A program made the position numbers and the translations under genes. This document shows, in pieces, positions 57,301 through 64,000 of a stretch of 64,000 nucleotides of DNA. The number at the start of each line of letters is the position of its first letter. Position 1 is the first letter of the stretch. This DNA comes from Prosopocoilus inquinatus (Eukaryota > Arthropoda > Insecta > Coleoptera > Lucanidae): positions 37,293,001-37,357,000 of the forward strand of contig CM069876.1 of assembly GCA_036172665.1 (NCBI GenBank), in the 5' to 3' direction. The notes below the pieces were generated by a model. The model was not told the DNA's origin. It saw nothing but the letters and a program-made list of their open reading frames with translations, and made no database searches.

Positions 57301-60092
57301 GTTTCTTCTCGCGATGCCTTCTTTCCAACTGTTTTTTTTTACTTCTCGTTTGTTTGCTCTTTTTGTTTACTCATGGGTTTTTTCCCTGTTACAGTTAAAG
57401 TGTTAGAAAAACGCCACATAGTAAAAGAAAAGAAAATGGAATACGTTCTGCGCGAGAAGAACGTGCTCCAAATCCTATCGAATTCCAGCAGTTTCTTCGT
57501 CCGATTATACTGTACCTTCCAAGACACCGAACGGCTCTACTTCGTGCTGACCTACGCCAAGAACGGTGAACTCCTGGCGAAAATCAACGAGAAGGGTTGC
57601 TTCAACATCGACTGCACGAAGTATTACACGGCCGAGCTGCTACTTGCGTTGGAAGTCCTGAATTCCAAGGGAATCATCCACAGAGATCTGAAGCCTGAAA
57701 ACATCCTGTTCGACGAGAACTGGCACGTCTTGATCACGGACTTTGGAAGCGCGAAGATCTTGAGCGGGAACGACAACGAAAAATGCGACTCTGACGCCAA
57801 TAACAAACGACGCAAGAATAGTTTCGTTGGTACGGCCCAGTATGTGAGCCCGGAACTTTTGAAAGACACCGAAGCCAGCTGTGCCTCAGACTTGTGGGCC
57901 TTGGGCTGCATCATATATCAAATGGTATCGGGGAAAGCTCCCTTTCGGGCGGGGAGTGAATACCTGATGTTCCAAAAAATCCTGAAACTAGAATATGAAT
58001 TCCCCGAGGGCTTCAACAGGCTTGCCAAGGACCTAGTAGAAAAATTGTTAGTTCTAACGCCCAGCAAACGCCTGGGCGCTCTGGACACGCAACCTTACGC
58101 GGGTATTCGAAAACACGAGTTCTTTAGTGAGATAGACTTTGACAATTTAGGACCTCCGCCGAACATGTCGGCCGGAAGTAGTGCCGCGGTCAATCAAAAC
58201 TCGTCCGAAATTCCAGACAACTTAGAACCTGGACTGGACGAAGTTAAGGCCTCGCGCTTGCAACTGGAAATGTTCTGCCCCCCAACTCCGACAAGGAAAA
58301 TATCCGGAGCCAACCGCAACATTGCAGACGTGGAACCTGAGGAAATGGAAAGGCGGCTGGAGATTCAGAAGAAGGATAAGTGGCACGCTCTCGTTCAGGG
58401 GAATTTGATCTTGAAACAGGGCCTAATCGATAAGAGGAAGGGCCTCTTCGCTAGGAAAAGAATGTTTTTGCTCACCTTGGGTCCGCGCTTGTTTTACGTG
58501 GATCCCACCACCATGGTCTTAAAGGGAGAAATTCCATGGAGTGTCGAAATCAAGGCCGAAGCTAAAAATTTTAAGACTTTTTTTGTACATACGGTAAGTC
58601 TGTTTCAAGTTAGTATAAGAAACGGTACAGATACTTAGATTTAGCTTGAAATTTTAAGTTTAAAAGTTAATGTTAGATGGCGAGACTTTCGTAGGATAGC
58701 GGTACCGTAAAGTAGCGGCTGTTATATGACAGTGACTGATGTCATATTCCGTGTAAAAATGACGTAAATTGACATAAAATAAGCTGAACAGGTGTAAAGC
58801 TATATATTTCATGATAGTCCAACTTCCAACTTGTTTCAATATTATTACTCTATTTCAAAAAAAAAGAAAACTATTCCAAACGTTTAAGAAATCTTTTGCG
58901 TTTTCTTACGTAATGGTGACGTTTACCGTTTTCCAGAAAACTGTTTGTAATACGTAATACCCTTGAGGTTTAGTTTCCTAGGACAGCAGTACCGTAGGGT
59001 AACGTCAGTGTTGTGCAGCGTTTAAGAAATGACTTACGTACGTTGACGTAAAGTAAGCAAAAAAAACAGCGATGCATAGGTATTTATTTTACGTACTTCG
59101 TTAGTTCAACGGGATTAGATATTACTAGCATACACATTTAAAAAATGAAGATTCACCAAAAAAAAAGATTTGAAAAGTTTGAAGAATCTTTTACATTTTC
59201 CTATGCGATGGTGCCCTTTCATCTTTTCAAACAAACCATGTGCACTGAATGTCCTTACAAGGGGTTTTTGTGCGGTTATTCTCCGCCAATTTATGGCCGG
59301 TATGTTACGGGACCGCTACTCTAGGAAATCAAGGCTTTAGCTCGTTTTTTTTTGACGTCATCGCTACCAATTTCCAGCCACTACTTTACGGTACCGCTAC
59401 TCTAGGGAACTAAGGCTGAGTTTTTATTAACCCGTCATGGCGATAATGTTATGTGACATTTAGAACCTTGATCTTTATTTGGCGCCATATGTTGATCACT
59501 TCGTGTAGCCAAACTTGTCAAAGAACTTTTTATTTCCGAGCAAAAGTATGTCAAAACGTTCATCTTGTCAGTTAGCGTTCTCTGTTAGTTGAATTAGAAC
59601 GAAACACTTTTGTTCGCCTTTGAAAAGATGAATCATCAACATTGATCACTATAAACAAGAACCTTATGTAACCTTTAAGAATAAGCAAAGGTTGTTTTCC
59701 TCGCAAATCTCTGTTAAATTTTTTATTAAAATATTTACCAAAAAAAGAAGTCGCTTTTGTTCAGTTTGTCGAATTTCTTTTGTTTTAGAGGGAATCAAAA
59801 CGTTGATGAGTAGTTATAATAAATGAACGGTGAACTTGCACAAAACTTTCAAATCAACGTCAAGCTAAACCACCTGATCAATCAGAATTGGAAAGATTAA
59901 TCACGTGTTTAGTCGAACCGTTAACTTGGACGATTTTTTGACCGCTCACTTAACCGCAGCTTGATTGAATCAGTTCAATTGTTTCAGCCTAATCGAACAT
60001 ACTATTTAGAAGATTCAGAAGGATACGCGCTGGAATGGTGTAAGGCGATAGAGGAAGTGAAAGCCCATTACTATCCATCATCAGGTTCTTAG
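54189..60092 (+). CDS. 3-phosphoinositide-dependent protein kinase 1 (spliced, 478 aa)
   Basis: Exons 54189-54321, 57395-58593 and 59988-60092 give 1437 nt with GT-AG introns and no internal stop. The kinase phosphorylates the activation loop of AGC kinases (Akt, S6K, SGK and others) and is recruited to PIP3 membranes by its PH domain. Kinase domain (about 17-289): GEGSFSTV loop (24-31), catalytic Lys46 in [18 protein letters not shown] (140-147), DFGSAK (160-165), activation-loop [15 protein letters not shown] (Ser187 aligns with the autophosphorylated serine of human PDK1), [12 protein letters not shown] ~75-residue linker (about 297-372) differs from vertebrates. PH domain (about 375-472): [19 protein letters not shown], with the basic phosphoinositide-binding cluster, [12 protein letters not shown] and EWCKAIEEV. 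It is shorter than human PDK1 mainly through its short N-terminus (16 residues before the kinase domain). Confidence 0.96.
54322..57394 (+). other. Pdk1 intron 1 (3.1 kb)
   Basis: Donor GTACGT, acceptor CTGTTACAG. It contains the hAT-like MITE at 54959-55448. The remaining sequence is AT-rich and unique, and I see no gene in it; the 86-codon minus-strand frame at 56048-56308 shows no family motif. Confidence 0.8.
54959..55448. mobile_element. hAT-like non-autonomous element, 490 bp
   Basis: The left end is CAGGGGCGGATTTAGGCATG and the right end (inverted) CAGAGGCGGACCTTTCGC, typical CAGNGGCGGA hAT termini. Flanking 8-mers CCTATACC (54951-54958) and CCAATACC (55449-55456) differ by one base. 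The interior has short frames, including a CPNFFW-like stretch, that may be transposase remnants, but none is convincing. It lies inside Pdk1 intron 1. Confidence 0.75.
57395..58593 (+). CDS. Pdk1 second coding exon (most of kinase, linker, most of PH)
   Basis: The acceptor CTGTTACAG ends at 57394 and the donor ACG|GTAAGT follows 58593 (phase 0). At 1199 nt it encodes residues 45-444, from the catalytic lysine to KTFFVHT in the PH domain. GC content is visibly higher than in the introns. In-frame reading past the donor adds only 15 codons before a stop, so an unspliced transcript would lack the last PH strand and helix. Confidence 0.97.
58594..59987 (+). other. Pdk1 intron 2 (1.4 kb)
   Basis: Donor GTAAGT, acceptor TGTTTCAG. 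It contains an inverted/direct repeat structure at about 58680-59430; the remainder is unique AT-rich sequence. Confidence 0.85.
58680..59430. repeat. TACCGTAAAGTAGCGG inverted/direct repeats
   Basis: GGATAGCGGTACCGTAAAGT near 58695 and GGACAGCAGTACCGTAGGGT near 58980 are direct copies. TTACGGGACCGCTACTCTAG near 59305 and TTTACGGTACCGCTACTCTA near 59385 are inverted ones. The two outer and two inner blocks make a nested inverted arrangement, so this is possibly a foldback-type element or two nested copies. Confidence 0.55.
59988..60092 (+). CDS. Pdk1 last exon (PH domain C-terminus)
   Basis: The acceptor TTGTTTCAG ends at 59987. It encodes [20 protein letters not shown] then [14 protein letters not shown] and TAG at 60090-60092. 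The PNRTYYL...W segment is the final strand and helix of the PDK1 PH domain. Confidence 0.95.
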   Translation, partial: PNRTYYLEDSEGYALEWCKAIEEVKAHYYPSSGS

Positions 60093-60286
60093 CGAACCGT
60101 CTGACGTTACCTACCTGTACTTGAAGGCAACTTAGTACCGATTCGATTTATTTATCTTTTTAAATTATTTATAATTTGTGTCAGTTAGATTAAGTCTCGC
60201 ATAGCTAATGTAATTATTAATGTTATTTATGCGTTGTATTATTAATTTATGTGTCTTAAGTTACAGCAAGCGTAGTTTGTTAATTA

Positions 60287-60292
60287 AATAAA
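60287..60292 (+). terminator. Pdk1 poly(A) signal AATAAA
   Basis: AATAAA lies 195 nt downstream of the stop in AT-rich sequence, followed by a T-rich tract (TATATATTTTTTTC) at 60300-60313. A second AATAAA at about 60317 could also serve. Confidence 0.65.
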
Positions 60293-60329
60293 GTTGAATT
60301 ATATATTTTTTTCAAATAAATTTCTGTCC

Positions 60330-60740
60330 AGTACTTTTCGTGCCGGCCGGCTTTCAGTTGGCTGCATTGCCGCGGCCGATCAGACATGGCGGCGAATGAA
60401 CTTGTCTGGTGACAGCTTTGTGATGGTGTATTTTGTTTACGTTCGCGGGCGAAGATCGAGGACTCTCATTAAAGATTGCTGGTTTTCGACGGGGTTTACG
60501 ATCGACCTTTATACGCACATGACACTGGACAATAGTTAAGGTTAGTGGTTGCAATTTTCCCGATACCCTGACTTTTACTTACCACCACCCGCGCCCACAC
60601 GGGTACAACACATGATATTTTTGTTTGGATTTTCTCGAATTTTGTGCCGGGGCCGAGCAAAATCTTATTGGAATTTGAAAAGTTTACGACGGAAAATCCC
60701 TCTCCTCGATTCAAAATGAAAGAAAAGTGATTTATTATTA
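60330..60740. promoter_or_regulatory. CpG-bearing island downstream of Pdk1
   Basis: It is unique and distinctly richer in CpG than its surroundings (GCCGGCCGGC, GCCGCGGCCGATC, GTTCGCGGGCG), with ATGGCGGC near 60386. It begins immediately after the Pdk1 poly(A) region. It may be the promoter or first exon of a neighbouring gene whose coding exons lie outside the window, or an enhancer. The short frames in it (66-81 codons) have no recognised homology. Confidence 0.35.
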
Positions 60741-60744
60741 GTGA

Positions 60745-62470
60745 TTGATTAATCAGGTAGGCGGTGTTAGGTTACAAAATTTTGACGTTTCCACTGCAGT
60801 CTTTTGTTTTATTTTTATTTTCCACCACTGTCAAAGACCTAACCTCATTTTACTCCCCCTCCTCAGTTATACGTTTTCCAAATTTTAATAAAGTTGCAGA
60901 TTTAAATTTATGTTTTATTTATCATTAAATAATAGTTACTTAATTAGTAAATAATTATTTTCACGCTCGGCTTACAATAGAGTGAGAGTGACCAACCCCG
61001 GCCGTCGTGCATGATGAAAGTCATTGCACTTGTCCGCGTCTTATTTTAAAACGACCTATAATTACCTGGCGCCTGCGAATAAATTAAATTGCGTCCGAGA
61101 TGGACGGATTGGCGTTAATTAATTTAATCAAATCGAGCGCGGTGCGTGGCAACATCTGGTCAACAATAAAAACATGTTTGTTGTTTGGTCGGCGAGTTTC
61201 TTGAACTTGCTGGACGGGACCGAGGGACGGCGAGCAGGGTTGTATTTGTTCTTGACCTGTAAAATTGAGTAATCCGTCTGGTAGGTTGCGTACTCGCAAC
61301 ACACATACAGGCCAGGGCTTGGTTCAGGTTACACACACCTCGGGATATCGATTTTATTCAGGGCTTGGTTACAATCTGGATTTTACTTCTTTTTTTATAG
61401 GGTTTTAGTGACGCAGATTTATTTACAAATTGCATTATCATTTTACCAAGTATAACATGAGTGCTTCTCATGAGTTTTTCGGGAAAACGTCCCTGTAAAT
61501 AAAATTACAAGTGTGATTAAGGTTTAAAGTTTCGAACTTAAGAGCTTCTCGAGACAGTGAAGCCAGTGTTGTCAATAGACCTTCGCAAGCTCTCTGAAAT
61601 TTGGCTTAAATAATAACTGATTAGAATGTCATAAACAGCAGGCAACAGCAAATTTAAAAAAAAAAGTTCACAAGAAACTGTGTCTTTGTTACTTTGTCGA
61701 ATTAAATTAAATATCTCAGTATTCTGTTGAAGCGTGTTAGGATCGGGCTTCATTTAAAAAAGTGTTCAAAGTGCAAAAGAAAATTAGATTCAACAAAAGA
61801 CGATCATTTATTTGTTTGACAAATGCAAGAAAGAAAAAAAATACTCGACGATTTGAGTTCAAGAAAGTTTTGGGTTAAAAATATGTAAATTAGAGACCAT
61901 GACAAAAAACGTTTGAATTCCAATTGAATTGCGAATTTTTCTTCATGAGAAAATAAAAATACTGTCAACTGTCAAACAAATTGTTAAAGCATTCACAAAA
62001 GTAAAGGAAGAAGTAAAATAAAATCGACGGTATATACAAAGTGTTCAAGAATGTACCTGCAATTTACTGACTTTTGTTTTTAAATAGAATTTGATATGAA
62101 TTTTGTTTTTTAAGTGACAGCTTGAAAAACAGCGGTCACTGGATATAACCTACAATCTTATCGGTGTTGATGTTATTCAAATATCTGTAATTCTGTAAAT
62201 AAACAGAACATGTCCATTACAGTGTTGCAAATAGTCGAATAAAAAAATCCTCTAAACTGTATTGACAGCTCAAGCAGTTATACGAGTAATTGATCACGTC
62301 GTAAAAAAAGAAAACGTTCAATTTTTTTCTTCAAAAGGAAGGATATTAGTCGATTAATCATTTTTTTTCGTTCCTCTATTTCTGTAAACTGCCGATACGA
62401 CTATTTTATAAAAATGTTATTTTGCAGGTTTTCCTGGAAAAAAGAATGCGATTTGTATGCCTAGCGAACT
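60745..62470. other. Intergenic, mostly AT-rich
   Basis: About 60955-61340 is unique and CpG-bearing, with TTAATTAATTTAATCAAATC; it may be regulatory. The rest is AT-rich, and no gene or repeat partner was identified. Confidence 0.35.
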
Positions 62471-62473
62471 GTA

Positions 62474-62592
62474 GGGATCACGACGAATAGAATTCTATTT
62501 TTGTGACGTCACGTTGCCTAGCAACGGCAGATGCTCGCTATACAATAGGCAGTCTGACGTCATAAAAATAGAATTCTATTCGTCGTGATCCC
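62474..62592. mobile_element. Hairpin MITE with TGACGTCA in both arms, 119 bp
   Basis: Arms begin GGGATCACGACGAATAGAAT and are identical through TCTATTTTT. Both then reach a palindromic TGACGTCA. The loop (GTTGCCTAGCAACGGCAG...) contains its own small palindrome, GTTGCCTAGCAAC. There is no coding capacity. Confidence 0.75.
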
Positions 62593-62599
62593 CATACTG

Positions 62600-63600
62600 G
62601 GCTATTACGCTTTATGACAGATGTCATTAGAGAATGACAGAATCAGCTGAAATAGCTATTTCTTTTAAGCAGACTGTTAAATCTAGAGTGGTTTGGTTCG
62701 GTTAAAATTCACAAAATCACTAAATTTCCAGACATGTTTAAATTTACTAAACTTTGAAAATTCAACAGAAAGTCACTAGAGCTAGTCACCAAATCACGCT
62801 TTTTTCAAGTTTTATTCGATGACCTTCGGTACGGTCACGTAACCGGGACATTATTTTTCCCTGGATAGTATCCAGCGCAGAATGACTCAGTTCTGTCCCA
62901 ATTTAGGTTAAAACGTCGTAATAATCCTTTGAGTTATACTCCTGGAGGACGCCATGCCATATGACGTGTATTACCGAAAACTGGTCCGGCCGCGGGCCTC
63001 TTATGTGGCAAAACGAATGGAGTGTGAAGTTTCGCGCACTTTGTCACACACATGTTGTGGTGTGGTGCTCTTTATTTTTGCCATACAGGAGAGAGGAGTG
63101 AGGATCAAATTTCTAATAATTGCACTTAAATTCATGTCCCGTTTTCTGTGCTCGCGGCTATACTTACATATATGAAAATGGAAATCTGACTTTGAGCTAG
63201 TTTTCTTGTTCGATGTTTAATTAATTCCTAACTCCTAACAGCTTCAGACAGCATTTTAATGTTTTCCTAACTTCAGGAACTTTTCAAAACAATAAAACAT
63301 TCCCCGGTAAAGGTTGAATGTTACGAGTTTATTTCAAATATAGCAAAATATCACAAAATTTTCTGCGTTTTGCTATCGACAAAGATTTTTGTTATTTCCG
63401 GAAGTGGTTCTTTTGTTGTAAAAGGCTGGAGCAGGCCATTTGTGTAAGAAAAGAGGGTGATTCAGAACTGATGTAATCACTAATGGAAGCAGTGTTGCCA
63501 ATAGTTCCAGATGCACTTTGACGTACGTAATTTTCAAATTCAGTATAAGCAGGATAAAGAAATATATGTTTGTTACTATGGAAACAAGCTTTTATGATTC
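62600..63600. other. Intergenic, nothing recognised
   Basis: A 73-codon plus-strand frame at 62954-63175 lies in somewhat GC-richer sequence but matches no family I know. No repeats were found. Confidence 0.35.
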
Positions 63601-63608
63601 CTAAGTAC

Positions 63609-63825
63609 TATAAGTACGAAGTTTTTTTAATCTCAAATCGGACAGAAAAATGAAGGGAACAAACTCAACGTTTCGCTATAGATTTATAGCTTCGTCAGGA
63701 GTATAAATTTATAGCGAAACGTTGAGTGTATTCCCTTCATTTTTCTGTCCGGTTTGAGATTAAAAAACACTTTGTACTTACAATTTTCATCGGACAAGAA
63801 CAAACTTCAACTTAGTACTATAGGT
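63609..63825. mobile_element. Hairpin element HX, copy 4 (most complete)
   Basis: TTTTTTTAATCTCAAATCGG on the left is mirrored by CCGGTTTGAGATTAAAAAAC on the right. GACAGAAAAATGAAGGGAA and CTCAACGTTTCGCTATA occur in both arms. The minus strand reads CTGACGAAGCTATAAATCTA, then TAGCGAAACG, exactly as in copy 1. Right-flank ATTTTCATCGGACAAGAACA is the inverted counterpart of 11172-11188, showing the element extends past the hairpin. Confidence 0.75.
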
Positions 63826-64000
63826 ATGTTTGTTATCCTGTATTAGTATACACTAATTTATTTGCGAAGTATGATCACGACTGATCAATTATTTGTCTTG
63901 TTCTACATTGACACGAGATGAAGATATTTTGAGTGGCACTAATGCAGGCTAACAAACAGACCTTATAATAACCGACTGTGTCTTTTTATAAACACAATCT

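Noticed and set aside
57624..57914. Minus-strand 96-codon frame
   Set aside because: Opposite-strand shadow of the Pdk1 kinase exon.
1..64000. tRNA, rRNA or snRNA genes
   Set aside because: I searched by eye for B-box-like GGTTCGAATCC words and cloverleaf spacing and found none with matching stems. A covariance-model scan would be decisive.

Overview
The window looks like nuclear DNA of an insect or another arthropod. It is AT-rich, its genes are split by GT-AG introns, and it is crowded with arthropod-type DNA transposons (mariner, hAT, Harbinger-like, long-arm foldback elements) and decayed LINEs. A beetle-like insect is plausible, but nothing in the sequence fixes the order. There is no bacterial or viral gene organisation, no CRISPR array, and no tRNA or rRNA that I could recognise.

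Two protein genes can be reconstructed codon by codon. On the minus strand (about 42.1 to 5.2 kb) lies a four-exon Dexras/Rhes (RASD-type) small GTPase of 330 residues. It occupies about 37 kb because its three introns are roughly 13.7, 16.9 and 5.3 kb. On the plus strand (about 53.6 to 60.3 kb) lies Pdk1, the phosphoinositide-dependent kinase. It has 478 residues in three coding exons plus a probable 5' UTR exon. The genes are divergently arranged about 11.5 kb apart.

Layout: 0-1.6 kb, nothing recognised. 1.6-4.1 kb, a long-arm foldback element carrying a nested hAT-like element. 5.2-10.9 kb, last Dexras exon and an intron full of AT-rich arrays. 10.9-28 kb, Dexras intron 2 with a dead mariner, a TTTGACAGTTAAT repeat domain with a 1-kb tandem duplication, a second foldback element and LINE scraps. 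28-42 kb, Dexras intron 1 with a nested four-fold palindrome and two tandem arrays. 42-53.5 kb, the intergenic region with hairpin MITEs, a LINE relic, a Tc1-like MITE and a diverged array holding a perfect 41-bp palindrome. 53.6-60.3 kb, Pdk1 with a hAT-like MITE in intron 1. 60.3-64 kb, a CpG-rich island and more MITEs.

Both genes are signalling components: Pdk1 phosphorylates AGC kinases such as Akt at PIP3-rich membranes, and Dexras-type GTPases are prenylated membrane-bound Ras relatives. Nothing in the sequence shows that they act together. The least expected observations are a perfect hairpin that looks like a fresh template-switch product, a hammerhead-core-like motif recurring in several unrelated repeats, a nested A-A'-A-A' palindrome inside larger inverted arms, and a Harbinger-like insertion whose empty site is preserved in the neighbouring tandem copy.
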